Shown one piece after another: positions 51,004 to 63,869 of a stretch of 64,000 nt of DNA (within the stretch, counting starts at the first letter, position 1; the number at the start of each line of letters is the position of its first letter). The stretch spans positions 104,406 through 168,405 of the forward strand of contig CAVXAB010000014.1 in assembly GCA_963759545.1 (NCBI GenBank). The letters are read 5' to 3'. The position numbers and the translations under genes were made by a program. Under the pieces are notes generated by a model. The model ran no database searches. It saw nothing but the letters and a program-made list of their open reading frames with translations, and was not told the DNA's origin. This stretch comes from Trebonia sp963759545 (GTDB lineage Bacteria; Actinomycetota; Actinomycetes; Streptosporangiales; Streptosporangiaceae).

Positions 51004-52176
51004 GTGAGCGAACCCGTGCGGCCAGGTCCGCTCTCCGGGCTGCTCGTCGCGGACTTTTCCCGCGTCCTGGCCGGCCCGTACTGCACGATGCTGCTCGCCG
51101 ACCTCGGCGCGGACGTGATCAAGGTGGAGTCGCCCGGCGGCGACGACACGCGATCCTGGGTTCCGCCGGTCACCGAGGACGGCGTATCGACCTACTTCCT
51201 GGCGATCAACAGGAACAAGCGGTCGGTCGCGCTCGACCTGAAGGAAGACGGCGACCGCGCGCTCGCGCAGGAACTGGCCCGCCGCGCGGACGTGTTCGTG
51301 CAGAACTTCAAGCCGGGCGGGCTGGCCAGGTTCGGCCTCGATTACGCCGCGGTCAGCGCGGTGAACCCGTCGATCATTTACGCGTCGATCAGCGGGTTCG
51401 GCAGCGGCGGCGGCAAGGACCTGCCGGGTTACGACCTCATGGTGCAGGCCATGTCCGGCCTCATGTCCCTCACCGGAGACCCGGCGGGCCCGCCGTACCG
51501 CGCGGGCATCTCCGCGTTCGACGTGATCGCCGGCCTGCACACGACGATCGCGATCCTCGCGGCGCTCAACCACAGGAACGCCACCGGCGAGGGCCAGCAC
51601 CTCGACGCGTCCCTGATGGCGTCGGCGATGTCCGGCATGGTGAACCAGACGAGCGCGTACGCGGCCGGCGGCGTGGTGCCGTTCCGTATGGGCAACTCCC
51701 ACCCGAGCCTTTTCCCCTACGAACCGCTCCCCACCGGCGACGGCGACCTGATCGTCACGGCGGGCAACGACGCGCAGTTCCGCAAGCTGTGCGACGTGAT
51801 CGGCGCCCCTGAACTGCCCGACGACCCGCGGTTCGCCACCAACCCTGGCCGGACGGCCAACCGCGACATCCTGAAGCCGCTGCTCGCCGACAAGCTCGCG
51901 GCGAAGTCGGCGGCCGACTGGTTCGACGCGCTGATCTCGGTCGGCGTGCCCTGCGGGCCGATCAACACCGTGGACAAGGGAATCGCGTTCGCCGAGAAGA
52001 TCGGCCTCGACCCGATCGTCGCCGCAGGTTCCGGCGAGAAGTCCCGGCCGACCATGCGGCACCCGGTGACCTTCTCCAAGACCCCGGCGAGCTACCCGCT
52101 CGCGCCGCCGGAACTCGACGAGCAGGGCGCGGAGATCCGTGAGTGGTTGTCTGCCGCAGGAGGAAACGATGCCTGA
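51004..52176 (+). CDS. Class III CoA-transferase (CaiB/BaiF)
   Basis: 390 residues. N-terminal LLVADFSRVLAGPYCTMLLADLGADVIKVE, NRNKRSVALDL and catalytic Asp in GYDLMVQAMSGLMSLTG identify the family. It moves CoA between carboxylic acids. It probably activates the acid product of this catabolic cluster. AGGAG precedes GTG 51004; its stop overlaps the ATG of the lyase gene (52169-52176), so they are translated together. Confidence 0.9.
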   Translation: MSEPVRPGPLSGLLVADFSRVLAGPYCTMLLADLGADVIKVESPGGDDTRSWVPPVTEDGVSTYFLAINRNKRSVALDLKEDGDRALAQELARRADVFVQNFKPGGLARFGLDYAAVSAVNPSIIYASISGFGSGGGKDLPGYDLMVQAMSGLMSLTGDPAGPPYRAGISAFDVIAGLHTTIAILAALNHRNATGEGQHLDASLMASAMSGMVNQTSAYAAGGVVPFRMGNSHPSLFPYEPLPTGDGDLIVTAGNDAQFRKLCDVIGAPELPDDPRFATNPGRTANRDILKPLLADKLAAKSAADWFDALISVGVPCGPINTVDKGIAFAEKIGLDPIVAAGSGEKSRPTMRHPVTFSKTPASYPLAPPELDEQGAEIREWLSAAGGNDA

Positions 52177-52954
52177 GTACCCGACCTCGCTTGGCACCTC
52201 GGACGCCGACACGATCACGCTCCTCGGCCAGAACCTCGCCGAGGACCTCATGGGCAAGGTCGGGTTCGGCGAGCTGACGCTGTGGATGGTCACGCAGCGC
52301 CGCCCGACCCCCGCCGAGGTGCGCGTCTTCGAGTCGGTGCTCGTCGCGCTCGCCGATCACGGCTTCACGCCGACCGCCATCGCCGCCAGGCTCACCTACC
52401 TGTCGGCGCCTGACTCGCTGCAGGGCGCGATCGCCGCGGGGATACTCGGCGGCGGTTCGCGGTTCCTCGGGGTGACCGAGGACTGCGGCCAGTACCTGGC
52501 CGCCGTGCTCGCCGAGGCGGGCGAGATCCCGGCCGACGACGCTGGCTTCGACGCGCTCGCGCTTGAGGCGGTCAAGCAGGCGCGGGCGGCGAAGAAGTTC
52601 GTCCCAGGCCTCGGCCACCCGGTGCACAAGGTCCGCGACCCGCGCACCCCGAGGCTGATCCAGATCGCCACGGAAGAGGGGCTGCGCGGCCCGCACCTGC
52701 GCCTGTTCGAGGCGATCGGCCGCGTCCACCCGCAGGTGCTCGGCCGGACCCTGCCGCTGAACGGCGCAGGGGTGTGCGGCGCGGTCCTCGCCGACCTCGG
52801 CCTGCCGCTCGCCATGCTGCGCGGTTTCGCGCTGCTCGCCAGGACGGCCGGGCTACTCGGCCAGCTGGCGGAGGAGCAGCGCATGCCGATCGCGAACGAC
52901 ATCTACATGCACGTGGACCGCAACGCCAAGTACGTGGTACCGAAGTCTCAGTAA
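52169..52954 (+). CDS. Citryl-CoA lyase-like protein (citrate synthase superfamily)
   Basis: 261 residues, shorter than citrate synthase (about 430) and matching the small citrate-synthase-like citryl-CoA lyase group. Catalytic regions: LSAPDSLQGAIAAGILGGGSRFLG, GLGHPVHKVRDPRTPRL and the His/Asp set. Direct overlap with the CoA-transferase suggests the transferase makes a CoA ester that this enzyme cleaves to acetyl-CoA and an oxoacid. GGAGG is six bases before ATG 52169. Confidence 0.85.
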   Translation: MPEYPTSLGTSDADTITLLGQNLAEDLMGKVGFGELTLWMVTQRRPTPAEVRVFESVLVALADHGFTPTAIAARLTYLSAPDSLQGAIAAGILGGGSRFLGVTEDCGQYLAAVLAEAGEIPADDAGFDALALEAVKQARAAKKFVPGLGHPVHKVRDPRTPRLIQIATEEGLRGPHLRLFEAIGRVHPQVLGRTLPLNGAGVCGAVLADLGLPLAMLRGFALLARTAGLLGQLAEEQRMPIANDIYMHVDRNAKYVVPKSQ

Positions 52955-52995
52955 CTCCCTCCCCCCTCCACTGATTCACGGCAAAGGGAGCCGCC

Positions 52996-53859
52996 ATGGC
53001 GACCATCGCGGCGGTTATCGCCTCGACCCACCACCCCTTCTACTACCGCGCGTCCACGTCCACCGGCGAGGACCGCCCGCCGTTCGCCGACGAGTGGGTC
53101 GCCAAGATCACCTCGTTCCGCGAGACCCTCACCCGGGCCAACCCCGACGTGCTCGTGCTCGTGGGCAGCGACCACTTCCACCAGATCTGGCTCGACAACA
53201 TGCCGCAGTTCCTCGTCGGCAAGGCGCCGTTCTACGACGCCAACTGGTACAACGAGGAACGCGAGTTCGGCCTGCCGCGGCTGTTCTTCAAGGGCGACGA
53301 GAACCTCTCTGCGCACATCCTGCGCAGCGGCCTTGACGCGGGCTTCGACCTCGCGTTCAGCAACGAGCTGCGGATCGACCACAGCGTCACCTGCCCGATG
53401 ATCACGCTGCGGCCGGAGTGCGACCTGCCGATCGTGCCGGTCTACACGAACATCTTCGCGCCGCCGCTGCCGCAGCCCAAGCGCTACGTGCAGCTCGGCC
53501 AGATGATCCGCGAGGTCGTGGAGTCCTGGCCGGCCAACCTCCGGGTCGCGATCATCGGCACCGGGCACCTCTCGCTTGAGCTCGGCGGGCCTCGCCAGTT
53601 CGGCCCGCACGGCCCTGACCCGGAGTTCGACCGGAAGGCAGTCGAGTGGATCGCCTCCGGTGACATCGAGAAGGCGCTCGGCGAGGTGTCGCTCGAGTCC
53701 CTGTGGGAGCCGGGCAACGCCACGCACGGCTTCCTCGACTTCATGCTGATGATGGGGGTCGCCGGAGCCGGGGAGAAGGCGGACTACGTCGACACCCTCG
53801 ACCTGTTCCACACGATGGAGGCGTATTTCACCTGGTACCCGAAGGGCGGCCCGGCCTGA
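52996..53859 (+). CDS. LigB-type extradiol dioxygenase catalytic subunit
   Basis: 287 residues of the class III ring-cleavage dioxygenase family. Iron-ligand candidates are H12/H13 (ASTHHPFYYR) and H60/H62 (VGSDHFHQIW); the conserved catalytic His is in GTGHLSLELGG and the late acidic ligand near SLWEPGNATHGF. It opens catechol-type rings next to the diol, as in protocatechuate 4,5-dioxygenase. Followed directly by the LigA-like subunit with a TGATG overlap. Confidence 0.88.
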   Translation: MATIAAVIASTHHPFYYRASTSTGEDRPPFADEWVAKITSFRETLTRANPDVLVLVGSDHFHQIWLDNMPQFLVGKAPFYDANWYNEEREFGLPRLFFKGDENLSAHILRSGLDAGFDLAFSNELRIDHSVTCPMITLRPECDLPIVPVYTNIFAPPLPQPKRYVQLGQMIREVVESWPANLRVAIIGTGHLSLELGGPRQFGPHGPDPEFDRKAVEWIASGDIEKALGEVSLESLWEPGNATHGFLDFMLMMGVAGAGEKADYVDTLDLFHTMEAYFTWYPKGGPA

Positions 53860-54222
53860 TGTCCAAGTACCTGCTGAACAAGTTCCTCTACACCGTCGAC
53901 AGGGACCCCGAGCTGGTCGAGCGGTTACCGCGAGGACCCGAGGGGCACGGTCGAGTGGTGGGAGGCCGAGCGCGCCAACGTCATACTCAACGTGCTCACC
54001 GGCGAGAAGTCGAGCTGGCTCACGTTCGACGACGTCGAGCGGGAGGCGCTCGCCACGCACGACTACCCGAAGCTGTTCGAGCTCGGCGCGCACCCGTTCC
54101 TGACGCTGACGCTGTTCATCGCCGTGTTCGAGCGTGACCACGCGGAGCCGCTCGGCTTCCAGCTTGAGTACGCCAGGCGGCTCTCTCATTTCGAGATGCC
54201 CTACCCCGACATCACCACCTGA
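53859..54222 (+). CDS. LigA-like small subunit of extradiol dioxygenase (frameshifted)
   Basis: About 120 residues when repaired. MSKYLLNKFLYTVDRDPELVER is in one frame; YREDPRGTVEWWEAERANVI and ILNVLTGEKSSWLTFDDVER in the next. One extra T at 53925-53926 explains the break. The all-helical LigA subunit caps the LigB active site. The overlap with ligB (TGATG) supports a heterodimer made in equal amounts. The start ATG is 53859-53861. Confidence 0.8.
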
Positions 54223-54276
54223 TTTCCCAGTGGCTACGGGCGGTTTTGGCTCCAGAGCCGCAGGGAAGTCGCGACC

Positions 54277-54305
54277 TCGCCCCCGTCCTGTCCTGGCGGG
54301 GGCGA
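54277..54305 (+). terminator. Hairpin terminator after the dioxygenase genes
   Basis: TCGCCCCCG / CGGGGGCGA, nine pairs, 11-base loop, between the LigA-like stop and the glucosidase ATG. Confidence 0.6.
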
Positions 54306-54317
54306 TAGCGTACCGGT

Positions 54318-57064
54318 ATGACTACAGAAGGGGATCGGGTTGCCGGTTTCGGCAAGCTCGAGGACGGGCTGAAGCAGGCTAGCCCGTGGTACACGTGGGG
54401 ACCCTATGTCAGCGAGCGGCAGTGGGGCACCGTCCGTGAGGACTACAGCGAAGACGGTGACGCCTGGAACTACCTGCCGTTCGATCACGCCAGGTCACGG
54501 GCCTACCGGTGGGGGGAGGACGGTCTCGCCGGGTTCAGTGACATCCACCAGAACCTCTGCGTCGGCCTCGCCTTGTGGAACGGCAGGGACGCCTTCCTCA
54601 AGGAGCGGCCGTTCGGGCTTACCGGGCCAGAGGGCAATCACGGCGAGGACGTCAAGGAGCACTGGTGGTACACCGACGCCGTGCCGAGCCACGCCTGGAA
54701 CACCTGGCGCTACCACTACCCGCAGGCGGCGTTCCCCTACGAGGGGCTGCGCGCGGAAAGCGCGCGCAGGGACCGGCGCGCCCCCGAGTACGAGATCCTC
54801 GACACCGGCGTCTTCGACCAGGACCGTTACTGGGTCACCGAGGTCACGTACGCCAAGAGCGACGACGCGGCCGAGTTGCTGATCGAGGTCAAGGTAACGA
54901 ACGCCGGCCATGACGCCGACACCGTGCACGTGCTGCCGACCGCCTGGTTCCGCAACACGTGGTCGTGGGACGATTCCGCGAAGCCGGCCATGAAGATCGC
55001 CGCGAACGGCACGGGCGGCGCGGACGACTCGGCGAGCGGCGTCGATATCGAGCACCCGTTCCTCGGCCCGCTCGAGCTACTCGCGGCCACCGCGTCAGAC
55101 GGGACCGCACCCAGGCCGCTGTTCTGCGAGAACGAGACGAACAACCAGCGGCTCTTCGGCTGCCCCTCGGTCACGCAGTACCCCAAGGACGGCATCAACG
55201 ACCACGTCGTCGGCGGCGCGCCCACGGTGAACCCGCAGCAGACGGGCACCAAGTGCGCGTTCTGGTACACCGTGACGGTGCAACCCGAGTCGACCGCCAC
55301 CATCCGGCTAAGGCTCAGGCCTAAGCCGGCCACTGGAACCAGCAAGTCGTTCGGGCAAACTTTTGACCTTGTCCTTGACCAGCGCAAGGCCGAGGCGGAC
55401 GAGTTCTACCAGGCGCTGACGCCGGGTGGCGCAAGCGCCGACGAGGCCAACGTCATGCGGCAGGCGTTCGCCGGGATGCTCTGGTCCAAGCAGTTCTACC
55501 AGTACAACGTGGCGACCTGGCTGGACGGCGACCCGGCGCAGCCGGCGCCGCCGCCGGACCGCGAGCTCAACCGCAACGCGCGCTGGCGCAGCTTCGACGC
55601 CTTCGACATCCTGTCGATGCCCGACAAGTGGGAGTACCCGTGGTTCGCCGCCTGGGACCTGGCCTTCCACTGCGTGACCTTGGCGCACGTCGATCCCGGG
55701 TTCGCCAAGTACCAGCTGGTGCTGTTGTGCCGGGAGTGGTTCCAGCACCCGAACGGGGCGCTGCCCGCCTACGAGTGGGACTTCGGCGACGTCAACCCGC
55801 CGGTCCAGGCGTGGGCGGCGCTCGAGGTGTTCGCGCTCGACGGCGGGCGGGACTTCGACTTCCTCGCGCGGATCTTCGACAAGCTGCTGGTCAACTTCAC
55901 CTGGTGGGTGAACAGGGAAGACGCCCTCGGCAACAACCTGTTCGAAGGCGGCTTCCTCGGCCTGGACAACATCGGCCCGATCGACCGCTCCCACCTGCCG
56001 CCCGGCACGGTGCTCGAGCAGTCAGACGCCACCGGCTGGATGGCCTTCTACGCGCTTTCGATGTGCAAGATCGCGGGCGTGCTCTGGCGTAACGGCCGCA
56101 AGCACGGTGGCGATCTGGTGCTCAAGTTCCTCGAACACTACGCGGGCATCGCGGAGGCGCTCGAGGGCCAGGGCCTGTGGGACGAGGCAGAAGGCATGTT
56201 CTACGACCACCTGTTGCTGACGAGTGGCGCTGTCATCCCGGTGAAGGCCAGGTCGATGGTCGGCATGATCCCGCTGCTGGCGGTCGGCGTTGTCGACGAG
56301 CAGATGATCGCCAACGCGCTGAAGTTCGGCAAGGGGTTCGCGGCCTTCCTCGAGCGGAACGGCCTGGCCCAGCCGGACGACCGCAAGAACCAGGGCCTCG
56401 TGCGCCCCAACCACGCCGACGTGGCCGAGCACGGCGAGCGGCTGCTGCTCAGCGTCGTCGGGGTCGAGCGGCTCGCCCCGCTCTTCGCGTCGCTGTTCGA
56501 CGAGTCCAGGTTCCTGTCGCCGTACGGGCTGCGGAGCCTGAGCGCGGTGCATCGGGACAACCCCTACGTCCTGCACCTGGACGGCACGACCGCGACGATC
56601 GACTACGAGCCCGCCGAGTCGACCACCAGCATGTTCGGCGGGAACTCGAACTGGCGCGGGCCGATCTGGCTCCCGCTGAACTACCTGGTCATCAGCTGCC
56701 TGCTGAAGTACCACAACTTCTTCGGCGAGGACTTCACCGTTGAGTACCCGACCGGGTCAGGGAACAAGCTCACGCTCGCGGAGATCGCGGACGACCTCAG
56801 GGGGCGGCTCGTCTCCCTCTTCACCAGGGGCGCGGACGGGCGGCGGCCCTGCTACGGCTGGGTGGACAAGCTGCAGCACGACCCCAAGTGGCGGGACAAC
56901 ATCTACTTCAACGAGTACTACCACGGCGATAACGGGGCCGGGCTCGGCGCCAGCCACCAGACCGGGTGGACCGGGCTGATCGCGGACACGATCCGCCGCC
57001 GCCACGGTGCGCTGCCGGAGACCGCCGACCTGATCCACGACCGGCTTTACCCGGGGGGCGACTC

Positions 57065-57068
<4 letters not shown>
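54318..57068 (+). CDS. GH63-like glucosidase (MGH-type)
   Basis: 916 residues. An N-terminal beta-sandwich region (QWGTVREDYSEDGDAWNYLPFDHARSRAYRWGEDG) precedes an (alpha/alpha)6 barrel with acidic catalytic-type stretches (SMPDKWEYPWFAAWDLAFH, AYEWDFGDVNPP, GNSNWRGPIWLPLNYLV, YGWVDKLQHDP). This is the family of mannosyl-oligosaccharide glucosidase-like proteins; bacterial members hydrolyse glucosyl or glucosylglycerate-type bonds. Cytoplasmic (no signal peptide). Its stop overlaps the glgX ATG (ATGA), linking it to glycogen or trehalose metabolism. Confidence 0.82.
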
Positions 57069-59396
<2,328 letters not shown>

Positions 59397-59718
59397 CTAC
59401 ACGTGTGGCACGCACCGGCCGCCGCTCTGCGGCGCTGGATCGTCACAGCGCTGATAACAATCGTACCGGCCGCGAGGCCGGCGAGGCCAACGCCGATGAC
59501 GATCTCCGTGGCCAGGCCCAGTGGCGCGAAGGTGTGGCTCGCGGCGCTGTGGAAGGCGATGAAGGCGGCGGCGAGGATCAACAGGGTCGCCGAGGTGGAC
59601 GGGAGGTAGCAGCGCAGGCGCAACAGCAAGAGGGTCTCCTTCGCCGGGGCTTGGATGCGGAGCAGGCCCTGCGGCGTTGCAAGTCCTGCTTCTTGCATGC
59701 CTCAACGAGCGGATGATG

Positions 59719-61308
59719 TCAAGACCGAGCCGGCCGATTACCCAACGTGAAGGCGGCAAGGAGGCCGGCGAGGATGACGAGCGCGGCCGACAGGTAGAAC
59801 GCCGCGTGCAGGCCGTCGCCGAACGCCGCGTAGGCGGCACCCTCTACCTCGGCGATGAGTCCGCCTTGGCTTGAGTACGCCTTGAGGTACTTGTCGATCT
59901 GGCCGGTCTCGATGACCTGGATGATGAGCGGCTTGAAGGCCATGATCTGCGCCTTGTTGGCCGCCGAGACGTGCAGGGCGTCGATGTGGCTGTTAAGCGT
60001 CGAGCTGAGCTGGGAGAAGACCAGGGCGCCGAGAATCGAGGTGCCCGCTACCGCGCCGATTTCCCTGCTGGTGTTGGCGGTCGACGCGGCCATGCCTGAC
60101 CGTTCCGGCGGCACCGCGTCGAGCACGGCCGCCGTGACCGGGACGACCGTGATGCCGATGCCGGCGCCAGCCAGGGCGAGGGCAAGCGACAGGGCGACGT
60201 AGTCGGGGTTCTCGGTGATCAGCGGGCTCGCGATCAGCAGTCCCGCGGCGAAGGCGGCGCAGCCGGCCGTGATCGGCCAGCGCGGTCCGACCCGCCCGGT
60301 CCAGTAGCCCGCGATCAGCGACCCGATGATCATCACGGCGGTCATCGGCGCGAATACCAAGGCGATCTTGTAGCCGGAATCCGACGGGACCTCCACCAGG
60401 TACAGGGCGGTGAAGAAGAAGATCGCGAAGGTCGCGAGGTAGGTGCAGAACGCGACGATGTTCGGCACGGTGAACTGGGGCAGCCGGAAGAACCGCAGGT
60501 CGAGCAGCGGGTGCGCGGCCCGCCGTTCCCAGAGGACGAACGCGACCGCGAGGACGGCGGCGACGCAGAACAAGGCGATGACCTCGGTGGCGCGGAAGCT
60601 CGCCGTCTCCGCGTCGATGATCGCGAACATGAGCGCGGCGAGCGCGCCCGCACCGAAGACGGTCCCCAGGGTATCGACGCGGGCCGCCGTCGGGTCGGAG
60701 CTCTCCGGCACCGTGATCGCGGCGGCGATGAGGGCGACGAGGCCGAATACCAGGTTGAACCAGAAGATGCCGCGCCAGCTCCACGCGCCCACGATCGCGC
60801 CGCCGATAACGGGGCCGAGGGCGAGCGCGAGGCCGGAGACCGCGGCCCAGATGCCGATCGCCCAGGCACGCTCCCTGGTGTCGGTGTAGATGTGCCTGAT
60901 GATCGACAGCGTGCCCGGCTCGCTCGCCGCCGCGCCGAGGCCCATGACGGCCCGGCCGGCGATGAGCGTCTGCGGGTTGGGCGCGAGCGCGCAGAGCACG
61001 GAGCCGGCGCAGAAGACACCCGCGCCGGCGAGCATGACCTTCTTGCGGCCAAGCTCGTCGCCGATCATCCCGCAGGCGAGCATGATGGCGGCGAACGTCA
61101 GGGCGTAAGCGCCGATCACCCACTGCAGCTGCGCGATCGACGCCTGCAGGTCGGTCTGCAGGCTGCCGAGGCCGACGCTGACCACGGTGTTATCAAGAAA
61201 AGTGAGAAATAGCAGCAGGCAGAGCGCGGCGAGCGCGACCGAGTTCGCCCGGTCGCGCCCGCCGCCAACGCTGCCGGCCCGGGTGCCGCTTAGCTTGCCG
61301 AGCTGCAT
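59719..61308 (-). CDS. MFS exporter, DHA2 (14-TM, EmrB/QacA-type)
   Basis: About 529 residues, 14 membrane segments. LLLFLTFLDNTVVSVGLGSLQTDL, WVIGAYALTFAAIMLACGMIGDELGRKKVM (loop 2-3) and SVLCALAPNPQTLIAGRAVMGLGAAASEPGTL are standard DHA2 motifs; ALGPVIGGAIVGAWSWRGIFW is the antiporter motif C. Drug/H+ antiport is likely. ATG 61308 overlaps the 3' end of the lipoprotein gene by 19 bases. The open frame continues to 61848 only through the frameshifted lipoprotein. Confidence 0.88.
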   Translation of the reverse strand: MQLGKLSGTRAGSVGGGRDRANSVALAALCLLLFLTFLDNTVVSVGLGSLQTDLQASIAQLQWVIGAYALTFAAIMLACGMIGDELGRKKVMLAGAGVFCAGSVLCALAPNPQTLIAGRAVMGLGAAASEPGTLSIIRHIYTDTRERAWAIGIWAAVSGLALALGPVIGGAIVGAWSWRGIFWFNLVFGLVALIAAAITVPESSDPTAARVDTLGTVFGAGALAALMFAIIDAETASFRATEVIALFCVAAVLAVAFVLWERRAAHPLLDLRFFRLPQFTVPNIVAFCTYLATFAIFFFTALYLVEVPSDSGYKIALVFAPMTAVMIIGSLIAGYWTGRVGPRWPITAGCAAFAAGLLIASPLITENPDYVALSLALALAGAGIGITVVPVTAAVLDAVPPERSGMAASTANTSREIGAVAGTSILGALVFSQLSSTLNSHIDALHVSAANKAQIMAFKPLIIQVIETGQIDKYLKAYSSQGGLIAEVEGAAYAAFGDGLHAAFYLSAALVILAGLLAAFTLGNRPARS

Positions 61309-61848
61309 GCCGATGGCACCGGGATCGTTATCCCCGCGCTCTTGGCCTCGGTCAGCAGGCCGCAGAAGACGTCGTCGCCGACCTTCCACGTGCCGTCCTG
61401 GAGGACCGCGGTCCCGCTGGCGCCGCTTGCCACCGTCGCTCCCATCGCCGAGAGGTCGTACTTCACCTTCGCCTTGGTGGCAGAGGACAGTGAGACCGAG
61501 TCCACCTTGGACGTCACCGCGGCCGCGAGCGGGCTCGCCGCGAAGGCGCTGATCGCGGACGAGAACTGCGAGCCGTTTTCCAGCAGTTGGACGCGCTTGC
61601 TGTTCGGGGTCGAGGAGTTGAAAAAGGTGGTCCAGTTCTGCGTGATCTCCGCGACCGCGCTCGACGAGCCGCTCGGCACGGGGGTGGAGCTGACGGCCGA
61701 GGACGACGCCGCCGTGCTCGGCGCGGTGGAGGCGGTAGAGAGAAGAAGAACTAGAGCCGCTTGAGCAGGCGGACATCGCGGTGACGAGCACCAGGCCAAG
61801 CGCGGGTGCTAGGTAGAACCGGCGTGCTGTCGGGTTGAATCGCATCAT
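61290..61848 (-). CDS. MTB12-like secreted lipoprotein (frameshifted)
   Basis: About 185 residues when repaired. Signal peptide and lipobox AMSAC (MMRFNPTARRFYLAPALGLV ... SAC) in one frame; a low-complexity Ser/Thr stretch then AVAEITQNWTTFFNSSTPNS, VSLSSATKAKVKYDLSAMG and VLQDGTWKVGDDVFCGLLT in the next, the MTB12-type domain. One extra base near 61738-61742, in a TCT repeat, explains the break. Membrane-anchored outside the cell; function unknown. Overlaps the exporter start, so they may work together. Confidence 0.72.
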
Positions 61849-62021
61849 TTGCGCGCCCCTTGGATCGGCGTCCGGTGAGCATGTGATTGGTTAAGCAATC
61901 GCCGAAAGATTCCTTAGGACCCATTGTCGCTCCAGGAGTCAGCCGGCCGCCGAAGATCGCCGACGCGTGCGTCAGTTCGTGATAGTCGCCCTGCTGTAGT
62001 GATTCACGTGAAACTCTGTTA

Positions 62022-62865
62022 TCACCGTGCCTTGGTTCGGTACAGGTGCACGGCGAGCGGGGCGAACACGACCAGCATCGCGACGGACCAGCAGACGACG
62101 GCGAGCTCCGGGTGCTGCGCGGGCCACGCGTGCGACCGCGGCCGCCGGGTTCGGGTTGCCGAAGAGCTCACGGCAGGCGGCGGCCAGCGACGACATCGGG
62201 TTCCACTCCGCGACCGGCTGGAGCCAGCCAGGCATGCCCTGGGTCGGAACGAACGCACTCGAGATGAACGTGAGCGGCAGGAAGATGATGAAGCCGGTCT
62301 GCTGCGCGGCCTCGGCGCTGCGCAGCACCATCCCGAGGCAGACGCCCGCCCAGGTAAACGCGTAGCCGAACAGCAGCGCGAGCGCGAACGCCTCGACCGC
62401 GTGGCCCACGCCGTTGTCGATCCGCCAGCCGATCGCAAGGCCGACCAGCGCGGTCACGGCGGCACCGATGCCCTGGGTCAGCAGGTCCGCGATGGTCCGG
62501 GCGGTCAGCACGGCCGCGCGGGACATCGGCAGCGACCTGAAGCGGTCGATGAGGCCGGTTTCCATGTCGCTGACGACCGCGACCGCCGTGCCTGGCGCGG
62601 TCTGCGCCAGGCTCATGCCGAGCATGCCGCCGACCAGGTAGGCGTGGTAATTGCCGCCGCCGGGGATGCCGATCGCGCCGCCGAAGACGTAGGCGAACAT
62701 CAGGATGAACATCACCGGCTGGATCGTCACATTGGACAGCGTCTCCGGCTCGCGCCTGATCCTGGCCAGTGACCGCTTGGTCAGCACCCGGACGTCGCCG
62801 AGGAACTGGAGGAACGGGCTGCGTTCCGTGGTCAGGTCCGCCGGGGACAGCGTGACGGCGGTCAT
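62022..62865 (-). CDS. ABC-2 exporter permease, DrrB-like (frameshifted near the end)
   Basis: About 280 residues when repaired. TLSNVTIQPVMFILMFAYVFGGAIG, SDMETGLIDRFRSLPMSRAAVLTARTIADL and LPLTFISSAFVPTQGMPGWLQPVAEWNPMS are DrrB/ABC-2 signatures; six membrane segments. One extra base at 62136-62137 shifts the end; the repaired tail reads SHAWPAQHPELAVVCWSVAM with stop 62022. ATG 62865 overlaps the ATPase stop (ATGA). Confidence 0.82.
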
Positions 62866-63848
62866 GCCGGCACCTCCTGCTTCTCGTTTTCTCCCGCCTT
62901 CTCCTCTGCCTTGCGGCCGGTGAGGGTGAGGAACACGTCGTCGAGCGATGCGCTGCGCACCGCGATGTCGTTGACCTTGATCCCCGCCGCGTCCAGGGCG
63001 CGCACCACCTCGGTGGCCAGCCCGTCGGTGGCAGTCACGGGAGCCTCGATGAGTCGGTCCCATTCGTTCGGAATGATCGACGCGGTGGTGAACGGACGGA
63101 GCGCGGCCGCGGCGGCGGATGCGTCGGATCCCTCGGCCAGCGTGATGAGGAGCCGCTGGCCGCCCATCGACGCCTTCAGCTCGGTGGGGCTGCCCTCGGC
63201 GATGACCTTGCCGCCGTCGATGACGGCGATCCGGTCGGCCAACTGGTCCGCCTCGTCGAGGTACTGGGTGGTGAGCAGCAGCGTCGTGCCGTCCGCGACC
63301 AGCTGGCGCACGATGTCCCACATCAGCGCGCGGGCGCTCGGGTCGAGGCCGGTGGTCGGCTCGTCCAGGAACAGCACCGCCGGGTGGCCGATCAGGCTGG
63401 CGGCCAGGTCGAGGCGGCGCCGCATGCCGCCCGAGTAGGTCTTGACCGCCCGCCCGGCGGCGTCGGTCAGGTCGAACTGCTCGAGCAGCTCGTCCGCGCG
63501 CCGGCGCGCCGCCTTCGCCGTCAGCCGGCTCAGCTCCCCGATCATGACGAGGTTGGACCGGCCGGTGAGGTACTCGTCGAGGGCCGCGTACTGGCCGGTC
63601 AGCCCGATGACCCGGCGCACGCCGGTGGCCTGGGTGGTCACGTCGTGGCCGAGCACGCGCGCCCGGCCGCCGTCCGGGCGCAGCAGCGTGGCGAGCACCC
63701 GGACGGCGGTTGTCTTGCCCGCGCCGTTCGGACCGAGCAGCCCGTAGACGGTGCCCCGCGCGACCGTCAGGTCAAGGCCGTTCAGCGCCTTGGTCTCGCC
63801 GTAGTGCTTGACCAATCCCTCCGCCTCGATGGCGGCTGTGTCGCTCAT
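62862..63848 (-). CDS. ABC exporter ATP-binding protein, DrrA-like
   Basis: 328 residues. Walker A GPNGAGKTT, signature YSGGMRRRLDLAASLIG, Walker B VLFLDEPTTGLDP and H-loop TTQYLDEADQLADR; the long C-terminal domain (about 90 residues, with ASLDDVFLTLTGR) is typical of DrrA. Partners the permease. GGAG lies eight bases before ATG 63848. A 13-bp dyad upstream points to a repressor that lies outside the window or was lost. Confidence 0.9.
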   Translation of the reverse strand: MSDTAAIEAEGLVKHYGETKALNGLDLTVARGTVYGLLGPNGAGKTTAVRVLATLLRPDGGRARVLGHDVTTQATGVRRVIGLTGQYAALDEYLTGRSNLVMIGELSRLTAKAARRRADELLEQFDLTDAAGRAVKTYSGGMRRRLDLAASLIGHPAVLFLDEPTTGLDPSARALMWDIVRQLVADGTTLLLTTQYLDEADQLADRIAVIDGGKVIAEGSPTELKASMGGQRLLITLAEGSDASAAAAALRPFTTASIIPNEWDRLIEAPVTATDGLATEVVRALDAAGIKVNDIAVRSASLDDVFLTLTGRKAEEKAGENEKQEVPA

Positions 63849-63869
63849 GGTGTTTTCTCCATAGCGTTC

